Of a stretch of DNA of 64,000 nt, positions 12,810-24,418 are shown piece by piece. The notes beneath the pieces are model-generated. The model was not told the origin of the DNA, made no database searches, and saw only the letters and a list, made by a program, of their open reading frames with translations. A program made the translations under genes and the position numbers. The DNA comes from Lycium barbarum (Eukaryota > Streptophyta > Magnoliopsida > Solanales > Solanaceae). Within the stretch, counting starts at the first letter, position 1, and each line of letters begins with the position of its first letter. The stretch spans positions 114,810,480 to 114,874,479 of the forward strand of contig NC_083345.1 of the NCBI RefSeq assembly GCF_019175385.1, read 5' to 3'.

Positions 12810-12988
12810 CTGAAAAATAAAAGAAAATTAATTAAGCAAAGACGGAAAAAATATAAATAAAAGCATGGCTTGAAAATTGCATTTGAACTTCAAAGTTTAG
12901 AGGCAAAAATAACAAAAGCATAGACACGATTCAGGCCTCAATTTCAAATCGTGTCTGTTTCATCAAATGCTGAATACAATTAGTCTAC
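12810..12988 (-). other. Predicted Ogre protease-RT intron (179 bp)
   Basis: On the minus strand the protease frame reaches GAG TCT TG, then gtagac, just at its stop codon. A pyrimidine-rich ttttatttttcag acceptor follows, then C AAT CAA ATT. Splicing joins TG with C to give a Cys codon and continues directly into the pol frame. Introns at this position are known in Ogre elements. Confidence 0.75.
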
Positions 12989-14169
12989 CAAGACTCCCGG
13001 AGGAACGGGGGCGGGTTACAAATCCAATTGTTCAAACGACATCCTGGCTCTGCATCTCGGATAGTCGGGTCTTCAGAATACCCATCCGAAACCATACTGC
13101 ATTCAGTTTCTTCTTCGGTGATGAATAAGTGTTTAAAACTTTCCAGGAGGTTGTCTTCAAGCGTTTCCTCTGGTGCTCGGGCAGCGGAAGCCTTAAGAAA
13201 TGACTGATTCAGGCAAGGAACAGGCTTTGGCAAGGGAATGTCACTTCTTCTTTTGAGACTAGCCGAAGCAATCTCTTCGGGGGTGGGCTCATATCCGAGA
13301 CCGAAAGTATGCTTGTGCCCGGGCAGTTGAATTGGTTCCACAATTCCATTCAAGTTCGGACCAAGGCCTTGACCGGGTCGGAAGCCATTCTTCAGCATCT
13401 CCCACGCCACCATCATAAGTACTTGTGGCAATTCCATTCTCTTCGCTTGAGCAGTGCACACATTCTCCTTAATATGAAAAACCGATCCGTCTAGCCTTTC
13501 CACACTTTGAATAGGAGGAATTGAACATTCCGGGTATAAAAAATTGTTGCCTTCTCTGTGGATCACTATTTCTTGGTGATTCCACACAAACTTCAGGCTC
13601 TGATGCAAAGTGAAAGGAACCGCGCCAGCCATGTGGATCCATGGTCTCCCGATCAGCAGGTTGTAACAAGTAGATATGTCCATCACTTGGAACTTCACAA
13701 TGAACTCCACAGGCCCAATCTCCAGAAACAAATCGATCTCTCCAACAACATCTCTTTGGGCTCCGTCAAATCCTTTGACACTGACTTGACTGTCGCGGAG
13801 TTTCCCGACGTCTATCCCTAGTGCTCGTAGAGTGGCAACAGGACATATATTCACAGCAGAGCCTCCGTCGACCAATACTTTGGAGATGAACTTATCTCTG
13901 CATTTGATGGTGATGTTCAATGCTCTGTTATGCCCCAAACCTTCAGGTGGCAACTCGTCGTTATGAAAAGAGACCCGGTGGGCCTCAAGGATCTCCCCTA
14001 CCATAGCCGATAATTTCTCACTGGAAGTCTCGGCCGGAACGTAGGCTTCGTTCAGTATTTTCACTAGAGCGCTCCTATGAGCTTCAGAACTCATCAATAA
14101 TGCGAATAAGGAAATCTGAGCTGGCGTTTTCTTCAATTGTTCTACAACAGAATATTCCTTCGTTGGCAT
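12985..14169 (-). CDS. pro: Ogre aspartic protease with G-patch (C-terminal part of gag-pro)
   Basis: A frame of 394 codons. Residues about 97-108 hold the retropepsin-like motif VLVDGGSAVNIC, with Asp about 101 as the catalytic residue. A G-patch follows at about 250-285 (GFRPGQGLG, then HTFGLGY), a feature of Ogre proteases. The product would cut the gag-pol polyprotein inside virus-like particles. The ATG at 14,169 is probably not the true start: the frame runs in phase with the gag end and is separated only by an in-frame TAG (14,176-14,178). The protein end at 12,985 is used only in unspliced RNA. Confidence 0.85.
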   Translation of the reverse strand: MPTKEYSVVEQLKKTPAQISLFALLMSSEAHRSALVKILNEAYVPAETSSEKLSAMVGEILEAHRVSFHNDELPPEGLGHNRALNITIKCRDKFISKVLVDGGSAVNICPVATLRALGIDVGKLRDSQVSVKGFDGAQRDVVGEIDLFLEIGPVEFIVKFQVMDISTCYNLLIGRPWIHMAGAVPFTLHQSLKFVWNHQEIVIHREGNNFLYPECSIPPIQSVERLDGSVFHIKENVCTAQAKRMELPQVLMMVAWEMLKNGFRPGQGLGPNLNGIVEPIQLPGHKHTFGLGYEPTPEEIASASLKRRSDIPLPKPVPCLNQSFLKASAARAPEETLEDNLLESFKHLFITEEETECSMVSDGYSEDPTIRDAEPGCRLNNWICNPPPFLRESW

Positions 14170-14175
14170 TTTTCT

Positions 14176-16543
14176 CTAGAATTCTTCGACTTCAGCTTCT
14201 GTAACGGCCTTCTTCGGACCATTTTCCTTGCTTGACGCCCCTCGTGCTATCTCTTCGGGGGCATAGCACCGTCCAGACCTAGTCATTCCGGTGGCAACGG
14301 CTTCCACGACTACTCTTCCTTTCCCTTTGTCTCTTTCACCAGATTGATAATCCCAGGGGACTGCTTTGGTGTTGCGAGAAGGTGTTGGGGCAACAAAAGC
14401 TGTGATCCTGGGCCTTGGGGTGAGCACTTCGAATGGGGCACTCTTTTGAACCGTGATTATTGGAGCAACACAAGCCGACGATTCAACCTCCTCCCTTTCT
14501 TTAATTGGCACGATAGTCCCCTCCAGATTGCAATCTTCATCAAGGGTGATCATGTGCACATTTACATCGCCGTGATTCGGCAGCGGATTGTTGTTTATGT
14601 TCGGGGGAGCTTCCTTAAGCTGTATGACCCCTTCCTTGATCAACGTCTCAACTCTATCCTTGAGAGCAAAGCAGCTTCCGGTATCATGCCCTGCAATTCC
14701 TGAATGATATGCACAATGTTTAGTCCCGTCATACCATCCCGGGATGGGATCAGGAGTTCTTCCTTGAATCGGTTGGAGTATCCCTGCCATTTTCAGCCTC
14801 TCGTACAGTTGGGCTAAAGGTTCGGCTAATGGTGTGTAAGTTTTGGTTGGTCTTCTTTCGACATTTGGGCGTGGTCTAGGGGTGTTTTGTGGGCGGTTTG
14901 GTGAATGGTACTGGGGTTGCGTTGCATAGGTTGGACGGTGTTGTGGTGGGTTTTGGTAGGAAGGTGACCGGGGTGAGTGGGGGTTGGTAATAAGGCTGAG
15001 GTATTTGGGTGTACTGGCTGTAGTGCGAGGGCTGGGGTGAAGAATATTAGCGGGTTGATTTTGGGGTGGGTCTTTGATCTTGGATGGCCATGACCGGGGA
15101 TACTCCGTCTCTCTTCTTCTTAGCAGGGTCCGCCTGAATGGCCTTACTTGTGGCCTGCAAGGCCGCAAGATTTGTAACTCTTCCTGTTTTTATCCCTTCT
15201 TCTATGAAGTCCCCCATCCTGATGACTTCAGCAAACTTCTGCCCAATGACACTTAACATTCTCTCATAATATGTGGGGTCCTTTAGAGATTGTACGAAAA
15301 GCATCGTCATTTCACTCTCTGCCATTGGAGGCTGGACTTTTGCCGCTTCTGCTCTCCAGCGCATAGCGTATTCCCGGAAACTTTCTGTTGATTTTCTCTC
15401 CAGCTTCATCAAATAAAACCGGTCCGGGATAGTCTCAGTGTTGAACCTGAATCTGTCCATGAATTCCTGGGCCATATCTCCCCAACTGTGCCACCTCTAC
15501 GGGTCTTGGTATGTGTACCAATCGAGTGCCTCTCCAGTTAAGCTCCTTATAAACAGTTTCATTCTGATAGCTTGATTTTTACCCACTCCGACAAGCTTAT
15601 CGCAATATGATTTCAAATGAGCCCGAGGGTTTCCCTTCCTGTCGAACATGTCAAACTTCGGCACCTTATATCCAGCAGGTAACTCAATGTCCGGGTGAAT
15701 GCACAGATCTTCATATTCAAGTCCTTCACATCCCCTGTTGGTTTGGATGTTCCTGACTGCTTCCCTCAGACTGCGAAGCTCTCTTGCCACATCTTCGTCC
15801 GCTCTTGCCCTAGCTTCCCTTTCCAACTCTTCATAGGGGTCAACTTCTGGATGTTGCAAGGCCTGTGCCTGGGTAGTGAAAGGATGAGCTTCTGCCGCAT
15901 ACTGTGTGTTATGGCTGGCAATATGCGCCAATGGTGTATGGTGAACTGCTTGGTAGTTTTGGGTATGTGGGTTAATTTGGGTAACTGCAGGTTGAGGAAT
16001 GTAAGGAGTAGCGAAAGGTTGTGAATTGGTTTGTTGGAAGTTAATTTGCTGGAGGTTGGCTTGTTGCTGGTAATTTGGTTGTGAAGTAGTTTGTTGTATG
16101 TTGGCGTGCTGCGGGATGGTTTGCTGTTGGACAGTTGGTTGCGGGATGGTGGGTTGCGGGTGGATCCGGTGTGGAATGGCCTGTTGTGGATTCGATTGTT
16201 GGGAAGTGGATTGTTGTTGGTTAGTTTGTTGGGGATTGGAGGTATTTGGATGGACTGTGTAAAGCGGAGGGTTTGAGGGAGAAGGTTGTGGAGCGGGTGA
16301 ATCGACAGGCGAAAAGGATGGTGGAATTGTCGTGTTTGTTCTTTGTTCAGGGTGGGGAGCGTTCAGGGTGATGGACAGGTTGGTGAGATTTCGTAGTCGC
16401 TCAATTTCGGTTTGCATGTTGGCCATTTGCTGTAACAATTGAGCAATGAGCTCATCATTTCCCCCTCATGAAGCCTCATGTTCCTCTCTTGGAAGAGTGA
16501 CGAGTCCCAAGCCGGTTTGTTCGGATGCCCCTGAATCATTCAT
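14176..16543 (-). pseudogene. gag: Ogre gag, broken by nonsense codons and a frameshift
   Basis: The natural start is probably the ATG at 16,541-16,543 (MNDSGASEQTGLG). In-frame stops follow at 16,466-16,468 (TGA), 15,497-15,499 (TAG) and 14,176-14,178 (TAG). A one-base frame change lies somewhere in 15,048-15,168. The N-terminal part is Gln/Pro/Asn-rich (about 16,250-15,880). A conserved capsid-like segment follows (GEALDWYTYQDP; MAQEFMDRFRFNTE; FREYAMRWR), then a linker rich in Pro, Arg and Thr, then a CAYHSGIAGHDTGSCFALK Cys/His segment. Gag would form the particle shell. As read, this copy cannot make full-length Gag, so it depends on a partner if it still moves. Confidence 0.88.
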
Positions 16544-17033
16544 ATTGCCGGATGTTCGTGCTTTTGATCTCGTGAAGTATGGGTGATCTGCCAGTTCGCA
16601 GTCAACGCGAATCAACCTCTGGGGGATAATAAGAAATAAAATAAACCTTCAAAAATGAAGAAAATCTGCGTTAGTACAGGGCAAATGCTTGCTGCGAAAT
16701 TAATGTGAAAATTTAGTAAACAACGTTGAAAGAAACACATATTGCATGTCGAAACAACATATATTGTGTAGCGAACGAAACGCATATAGCAGACAAACAT
16801 ATATTGAATAGCAAAACATATCAACGCGTCCTATCATGCAAGGGACCTCTTTTTTGCGCCAGAGGTAAGCCTAACGCTACATATTCGGGATTATGATAGA
16901 GTGATCCAAGCCATTTAATTGTAACCATTCGAGTTTGGAGATAAAAGGCCAAATGCCATTAGATAAAATAACAGCGAGTACTTCCAAAGTAAACAAAATA
17001 CAAAGACAATCCATAAACTAGGCTTAAATTTGA
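16544..17033 (-). other. Spacer between Ogre ORF1 and gag
   Basis: An AT-rich 490-bp stretch with no convincing ORF. A 70-codon minus-strand frame (16,612-16,824) has no recognisable features. It may contain a leader or splice site for gag expression, but none is clear. Confidence 0.5.
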
Positions 17034-18467
17034 TTATGCTGGCGGCTGAGCTGAAGATGATGCTCCATCACCGTTAGGTTGTGCTCCCATATTTCCGAAA
17101 TATTGCATGATGTTCGTCATTTGATCCCACATCTCAGGAGTGACAACCATGGTCCCTAAGCGAGCATGTTTTATCCAGATCGTTTTTACTCTATCTTCAA
17201 AACCCGATTCGCCTGCTGGGCTAGGCTCTATGCTACCATAATCTTCCTGAAGCCATGCGCGATATTCTGGACTACTTTCTACCGGTCCAGCCCCAATGTC
17301 TGTGGGATTAATGTTAACCCATTCATCGAGGATTAAGCTAGCTTTAGGGACTCTAAAATCCTGCCCAAAGGATATTTCAGAGCTGCTCATGTCAGCTTGG
17401 AGAGGGATTACTTGATCTATACCAAACTGTCGAAGTACGCGCACCGGGGCGTATGGCTGGAGGCCCCTCAGTCCAATAAGCTTAATGTAATAATTTTCCT
17501 TTCCTCTTATGTAAGCCGTGGCACGGGATAACAAGGGATATTTCCATTGAATTTGACTGCCAGTGCGGGAAGCTAAGAACCCATACCAATCGTGAGTGCC
17601 AACTGGAGATACGAACGCTTTCATCCTTTCATAAAAACTAGTAATCATGTTTGACTCACCTAAGCATATATTCGCCATATTCGGACGCTGATAAAAGTGT
17701 TCCATTGCCCACATCTGAAGGAGAATATTGCAACCCTCAAAGAAACTCGATTTCCCTCGTCTACATTTCCCTAAAGCCCGAAATATTTCTGCCAAAATCA
17801 TTGGAAGTAAAGCGAGTTGCGCGCCATCAACCCCTTCAAAAAGTGCTCGAGCCACAGAGCAAATGCAAGTGCTGATCTGGCCGTATTCACGCGGGAATAC
17901 CAAGATCCCAAGTAAGGCTACAACGAATACGACGGGTCGTCTAGCTTGCCAATGAGCGGGAGTGCATGAAAATTCTTTTTTGAACAATTTATACCCATCC
18001 TGGCGCCCATACCTCTCATACAAATAATCCAGAGATACCCAATTATTTTCGAAACACCGAAGTTCCTTTGTGTGGTTCAAACCCAAATAGCGGAGAAATT
18101 TCTTCCCCGATTGACTGTGCGGGATAATCTGACCCCTCCCTTGGTATTTCAAGTTTGTAAAGTAGCTTATCTCCTCTAGTGTGGGCGTTAGCTCGAAGTC
18201 TTTAAATTTGAACACTACTCGGTCAGGGTCCCGAAATTGGAGTAAAGCCCTTATTATATGCTTGTCCGGAGTGATCTGAAACAACAAAGGGAGGAACATT
18301 ATCATCCTTGTGACCGCCAATCTGCTACCCAAATCTAAATCTTCCCACCATACGCTCAACTTGCTTGGGACACCACTAACCATCTTGATTTTAGGGGTCT
18401 GCGGGGTGAAATCCATCCTACAAAGAAAAGGAAAAAATAAAGATTTTCTCCAAACTCGAAAAGTCAT
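17034..18467 (-). CDS. Ogre ORF1 protein (extra ORF upstream of gag)
   Basis: An intact ORF of 477 codons from ATG at 18,467; a second Met (MDFTPQ) lies at residue 18. The protein resembles the plant family found in Ogre ORF1 and related mobile-domain-like proteins: a conserved N-terminal half (VWWEDLDLGSR; LTPTLEEISYFTNL; FKKEFSCTPAHW), a central region with ALFEGVDGAQLALLPMILAEI, and a weakly conserved acidic tail (SSPEYRAWLQEDYGS). Its role is unknown. An uninterrupted frame beside a broken gag suggests either that it is young or that it was lost later than gag function. I assign it by position and general resemblance, not by a search. Confidence 0.85.
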   Translation of the reverse strand: MTFRVWRKSLFFPFLCRMDFTPQTPKIKMVSGVPSKLSVWWEDLDLGSRLAVTRMIMFLPLLFQITPDKHIIRALLQFRDPDRVVFKFKDFELTPTLEEISYFTNLKYQGRGQIIPHSQSGKKFLRYLGLNHTKELRCFENNWVSLDYLYERYGRQDGYKLFKKEFSCTPAHWQARRPVVFVVALLGILVFPREYGQISTCICSVARALFEGVDGAQLALLPMILAEIFRALGKCRRGKSSFFEGCNILLQMWAMEHFYQRPNMANICLGESNMITSFYERMKAFVSPVGTHDWYGFLASRTGSQIQWKYPLLSRATAYIRGKENYYIKLIGLRGLQPYAPVRVLRQFGIDQVIPLQADMSSSEISFGQDFRVPKASLILDEWVNINPTDIGAGPVESSPEYRAWLQEDYGSIEPSPAGESGFEDRVKTIWIKHARLGTMVVTPEMWDQMTNIMQYFGNMGAQPNGDGASSSAQPPA

Positions 18468-19042
18468 GTTTAGGCTTCGACCCTTCTATCATTATCACGT
18501 TACACACAATATGCTTATGGTTGTTGGGTTATGAAACCCGTCAACATTTTGGTAGGTTTCCTAACTGCGGAGTCGATACCAAGGACCGATCCACCTAAGG
18601 CTTATGCATGCATGACTTAAGTAGATTGGTGGCAAAGCTCTATCTTAAGGTTTTCTGAGATTTGGCTTACTAGACACAAGGTTCCCGAGCGGACTACTCG
18701 AGTGAGAAGGCTACACGGTCCCCGTTACTCGGGCACCCCGCGCATACGCCAACTCTCCTAAAATTTGGATTCTACGAAAAAAATTTGCGGGTGCGCAAAA
18801 CACACCTCGCGTGTACGTGTGATAGTGTGAGTTTTCCAAAAGTGGAGGAAATATGAACGGAATGCCAATTTAAAGAAAGCGGTAACATATTATTACACAG
18901 AAAATTTCTCATAATAAAGCAAATACTTAAAAGAACATAAAAGAAACAAACAAGGCAACAATAAAAGCAAGCATAAAGAAAACAACTAAACATCCAACAA
19001 TTTAATTATTAACCTAAGTTTGTTATGGTTAGAACCTAGAAG
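18468..19042 (-). other. Ogre 5' leader
   Basis: Sequence between PBS and ORF1. No ORF with recognisable features is seen. The segment around 18,545-18,765 is GC-richer and may be the conserved packaging or leader region, an inference from position only. Confidence 0.6.
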
Positions 19043-19060
19043 TCCCCAGCGGAGTCGCCA
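19043..19060 (-). promoter_or_regulatory. Primer-binding site (PBS)
   Basis: The minus strand reads TGGCGACTCCGCTGGGGA three bases (GCT) after the LTR end AACA. TGG at the start matches the CCA end of a tRNA primer; this PBS type is common in Ogre elements and is usually attributed to tRNA-Arg. Confidence 0.82.
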
Positions 19061-22000
19061 AGCTGTTATACCCCATTTTAACCGGAATTGAAGTGGAGTA
19101 CAACATATTGGAGATTCCTATATATTGTTTGTTTTAAGGAGTCGCCACCTAATTGATTTTTTACGGTGAATTAGGACACCTAATTATTAACTAAGGTAAA
19201 GTTAAAACTAAACCTCTGTTAATGATCTGCTTAACCAATGTGATTCTAGGTAAGGGTTCCATATTATCCTAAAGGGAAAGGGTTAGGCATCCTTTAGAAT
19301 CCGTTAACTTACGGTTATCCGACCAAACTTAGGTTAATTAATTAATGCTTAAATAAGAGGCCTGAAATTTAAGAAATAGGGCTAGGGAATGTTGCTAAGA
19401 TTTTAAGAAAATATAAGAACGTTGCTTAAGATAGGATTTAGAAAGAATATAATAATCTACATAAAAAGAAAATTTTAAATGCCTTTTAAAATAAGACTTC
19501 TAAAAGTTGCTAGGGCTAAAATACTATTTAGAATGGGATTTGTAGAAATTATAATAATTTGCATAAAAGGAAACTTCAAATGCCATTTAAAATAAACTTA
19601 TAAATGTTGCGAAAACTTTAGATAATAATGCTATTTAAAAAAAATGATTGCTTAAAATATATAAGTAGAAGAAAATGTGAATTTGTGCAATGTTTAATAA
19701 ATATTTGAAATAACTGAAATGCCAGGATATTGATTAATTTTAGGAGTATAAAAATACGAAAATAGCTAATAAAAACCCTCTTTATCCTTTTCATTACTTC
19801 TTATTAAATGTGCTTCGCTAAAATTTTATGATTGATTCAAACTTGAAGAGCTATTTTTAAAATATACTTGAATTTATGTTTACATATTAGTGACGTTTTG
19901 GAATTTTCTAGGATAATAAGAATAAAATATGATTCTCTTAACTCGAAATATAAAGTCGTGCTGTTTTGCAAATCAATCATTCCAAATAAAATAACATTAG
20001 ACATTATAAATAGTTTTAACACATAAAAAATAAAAAAATAAAAAATAGACTTATGGAATTGATTGTTAATCTTCTTTAATCTAACTACCCATTGCTAAAC
20101 TATCCATACTAATTTCCAATAATTCATCTAAGCCAAGGGAAAACAAAATAAGGAAAAAGTGTTAGTCAAATAATATACAAGTTAAAGGCATAAAATAAAG
20201 CAGAGGCATAAATAAAATTAAATGGGCTCAGCCCATTTTTTAGGACTGCTGCTGTTGGGAATTGCTGTGGGCTTCGGCCCAGTATGCTGCTGCGGACTGT
20301 TGCTGTTGTTGTGGGCCATGGCCCAGATTTTTAGTTGATGGGGCTGACTCGATAAAAGTGCTTCGTTGGGATTTAGCCCAACATCGAATGCAGGAGAAGA
20401 TGAGTCCCTCGGACTCACGCGCGGTGGTCACGCATAAAAAATGAAAAGGAAAAGGATTAGTAATATAATCAAGGAATAAAGTCAAACGCAAAAGGGACAC
20501 TCAACACTTAATTCAGGGAAAACAATTTAAATGACAGATTTACGTTTTTTTTTTAATCTTAACCAAATAGGGCCATCCTTTGCCACTTATCCAAACCAAC
20601 ACGCCTCCTGGTCTTAACTGGTTTCAGAACATGGCAATACTGGTATGGATAGACCCTTGAAAACAATTACTACAGAAAACACAGCATTTGGATTATAGTA
20701 TAGACACTGTGGCTGTTAGCATCAAGCAGCAGCCCAAAAAAAAATGGTAATCACAGCTGACCAAAGTACGACAGTCCAGGGCCTCAAATTGTACCAAGTA
20801 TATTTGACACCTCCTTGCTTAAATGGGAACATACGGGCTTAAACCAGTGGTGGCAGTTGGGATAATTACCCAAATTACAAGTCATACGGCTTTATAGAAT
20901 CCATGAAAACACACAGCTAATGATGCAGACCCAGGCATGCGGTTTTGGGGATTCCTCACATGCTATTTTTTACATGATATCTCAAACATCACAAGTAAAT
21001 GGCTCATATTTATCTAGACAATATGCAGTATGTATTTAGACAAATTACAGACTCAAACATCCATAAATAGATCAATTTGAACACGCAAATCATATTTATA
21101 GGCAGTCAGCAATCATCAGGACTCAAACAGGCTGCAAATATAGACCTACACTTGTTTCACAAGCTTCCAGAGTACTAGATAAATTCATAGATGCTACAAG
21201 TTGCATCTAAAATCCTTTAGATCTTTTTACACTCATTCAAAACCAATCAACCTAAATTCATATCGTGGACTTCTTAATCTGAAGCGGAACCAATAAGGAG
21301 CATACAAGAGTTTTGGTCACTTATTAAATCGAGTGACAGATTGCAAACTAAAACACAAATCCCATAGTTCGAAGAAAAAAAAAAAAGGGTCATAAGAAGG
21401 AGACACACAGAGGCTGTGATTACTTTCAAATCAAGCAAATGCCATTTAGTCCTAGCCAACTCGTCACTTTTTTAATCTCATAGGCTTAAGGGCTCTACTG
21501 GTTATCCGTAGAACACTATGAAGACATTATTGAACTCAATACACCGTGAAGAAAAATAATCTTATTGTATCCAAATAGAGACCATTAGTGATTTTCAACT
21601 CAAGCACTTGAACAAATAGATAGGCATATTTCAGATACTACATCAGTCTAACATACTATTCTGATCTAAAAGAATTAAGTGTACTAATCATACTGTCACA
21701 TAGAAAGATTTAAGAATCAACTTATCATATATTTAGATTACAGATAATAGACCAACATGAATGAAGATTTAGCATAATCAGACAGCAAGATAATCGACCA
21801 TAGGGGATTTAACTATATTAAACACACTTGGCAGGATGAGTACCAAGATCGAACTGAACCAAACCATCACAACATGCTTGGTTAAAACATATTAAGCTAT
21901 ACTGACTTATTACGCGTATTTAACTGATAATCAAACTGAACTAAGGCTAATACACCAACATGTTTCACTACATTAAACTACGAGACATACTTATCTAAAT

Positions 22001-22573
22001 AAATTAAACCAACTTGACATAGGGACACCATACATTAAGAAAAAAAATGACTAAAACGGAGGAGTAGCCAAGCGAAGGATTTAAACACATATTTGATTAA
22101 ATTAGTCGTTTCACACTAATTTATAACAAACAAGGAGAGAACACATTCCAGCCGACTAAACCAAATAAACGATGAGAAATACTTGAACGATTACATTTCT
22201 ACTTTCCCAAAATTAAAGACGAAGTGAAGACGAGTGTGATTACCTTCTTCGAGGGGCAGCGAAGTGGGTATTAATCTTGCGATGTACGCTCGAAGCACCT
22301 CGGATCTCGTTGAAACAAACTCGAATCTTTGATTTATATGTTCTCAGATCCGCGAAAATAGAACAAAAAAAAAAAGGAAGGCGACTTGGACTCGGATTCG
22401 ATATCAAGATGAGATTGCTACTGCCGAAGAGGAAAGAAAAAATGATTTTTTTTAGGGGATCTTGGTTCAAGATCTGATATGTTTTTAGGGGGGTTTCTCA
22501 GGCTTTTTCCTTTTTGTTCGTGTTTTTCTCCTTCGTTTCCCTCTCCCCCCTTCGTTCTCGTCTACTGTTGCCC

Positions 22574-22579
22574 TTTATA
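22574..22579 (-). promoter_or_regulatory. Possible TATA box of the Ogre promoter
   Basis: The minus strand has CCTATAAAGGGC inside the 5' LTR, about 1.46 kb from its start, followed by a purine- and C-rich stretch. The same motif is at 4,461-4,466 in the 3' LTR. A TATA match alone is weak evidence. Confidence 0.35.
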
Positions 22580-23274
22580 GGTTTTTGTTTTGTTGTTTTT
22601 TTGTACTGAAAAAGGGAAGGAGGAGCGGGAGAGAGAGAAAATTGGGGGACAAGGGTGAGTGGGGAGCGGAGAAGAAGGAGGGAAAGAGGGGTGAGTGGGA
22701 GCGGCGGCGAGGGTTTCGGGGTAAAGGGTGAAGGGAGGCGGAGATGAAGGAGAAGGGAAAAGGGGGCGCGAAAATGAAGTGAAGGAGGGTTTCCCTTATT
22801 TTTGCTGAGAAATGAATTGGACCCGGTCCATTTGTGGACCGGGTCAAATTTTAGACTGGGTATTTAAAAGAGTGGACTATTAAATTAAACATGGACTGAT
22901 CTAGAAATTGAGATAAAAAATATGGTCTAGTCCAAAAATATTAGGAATTAATCGGACTTTGATTTGGGGTCCGATAAGTCAATATACGGACTAAGTGCAA
23001 GAAATAGTTTGGCTTCTAAATTTGAATAGGAGACACATCTTGATTAACGATGTACTAAGGGTGCCAGAATATCACTTAATACGGAAGTATATAATTATAA
23101 AAAGACCCGGGTAAAAAATTATATGATGTCGCAAATGACCGTGCAATAATATTTAATAACAAACGCTATCATTTAAATGTGCAAAATAAATGCGATGTGT
23201 GTGCGGAAGTTGGTAGAAACGTCGAGAAATGCAAGTTTCAATAATACTAAAATAACAGTAGCAAATAAATAGCG

Positions 23275-23816
23275 GTAGTAATACTGTTAATAATGATAAT
23301 GGTAATAATGATAATGCTGATGATAATGGTGATAAAAAAATAATAATAGATATAATAATAATAGTAGATAACAAATATTGATAATTAATAACAAAAAATA
23401 ACAATGATAATAATTAATAATAATAATAAAGATGATAATAATTGGTAATAATAATAATAATAATAAATAACAATTATTGGTAATAACAAAATGATAATAA
23501 ATTAATAATAATAACAATAATAGTGGTAATAATAAAATAATAATGATAATAATAATAAGAAATAATAATGATGATAATAATAATAATAATAATAAATAAC
23601 AATTATTGATAAAACAATGATAATAATTAATAATAAAATAACGATGATAATGATGATTAATAATTGATAACAAAATAAAGCTGATAATAATGATTAGTTA
23701 TTAATAATAATAATAATAATAATAATAATGATAATGGAAATAACAAGAATGATAATAATTAATGACAATTAGTAATAAATGATAATTTAATAATAATAAT
23801 AATAATAATAATAATG

Positions 23817-23892
<76 letters not shown>
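23275..23892. repeat. AAT/ATT microsatellite region in 5' LTR
   Basis: Same region as 5,165-5,792, but with a longer uninterrupted AAT run near 23,820-23,892. Confidence 0.9.
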
Positions 23893-23893
<1 letters not shown>

Positions 23894-24038
23894 CTGCAGT
23901 AGAATAAATAAAACGTGGGTGTTAATAAAAGACTAATAATTATAGCAAAACTTAAATGCATATTTTTTAATTTCTCGAAATACCAGAAGTATAAAAAGGT
24001 ATTTCGGAGGAGAGGCGGGACAAAATTGGGTGTCAACA

Positions 24039-24348
24039 ATAACTTTAAACGTCCTTGAAATGTATATAGAGAAGGTGCCCATTAATCGACTTGAATTCAT
24101 GGCTAGGGCTCCTCAGGAAGCCCGAAATAGACCTCGTCGGGAAGCCCCGTCTATAATTCAGGCCGAAGTCACTCAAGCGGAACCTACTTATCAACACAAT
24201 TACCCTGACATGAGTACTTATGAAGGCATTTTGACGAGCCAAATGCCTCTGGATAGTTTAAGTCAGCAATTTTACGGGCAGTGGTAAATATTCATTTTTT
24301 ACAATATTATTATTATTATTATTATTATTATTAGTATTAGTATTAGTA

Positions 24349-24418
<70 letters not shown>

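Larger units (their letters stand above)
762..24038 (-). mobile_element. Ogre/Tat-clade Ty3-gypsy LTR retrotransposon (about 23.3 kb)
   Basis: The element reads right to left: 5' LTR (19,064-24,038), PBS, leader, ORF1, gag, protease, intron, RT-RNase H-aRNase H-integrase, minisatellite-rich 3' region, PPT, 3' LTR (762-5,932). LTR ends are TGTTGACACC and GGGTATAACA on the coding strand. LTRs of about 5 kb, an extra ORF upstream of gag, an intron between protease and RT, and a second RNase H together define the Ogre/Tat group. By eye the LTRs differ at about eight substitutions, one 190-bp indel and microsatellite lengths, so the copy is young. Stops in gag and protease make it unlikely to be autonomous. 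No 5-bp target duplication is visible because the left edge is abnormal. Confidence 0.93.
19064..24038 (-). repeat. Ogre 5' LTR (4975 bp)
   Basis: A direct repeat of 762-5,932. It begins TGTTATACCC and ends GGGTGTCAACA on the + strand. It lacks 190 bp present in the other LTR; the gap falls between 21,097 and the following aggcag. It would hold the element promoter and drive leftward transcription. Confidence 0.92.

Noticed and set aside
694..24043. Normal 5-bp target-site duplication for the Ogre
   Set aside because: The bases beside the two ends (tctgt or aagc on the left, ataac on the right) do not match, and the left outer side is leader sequence.
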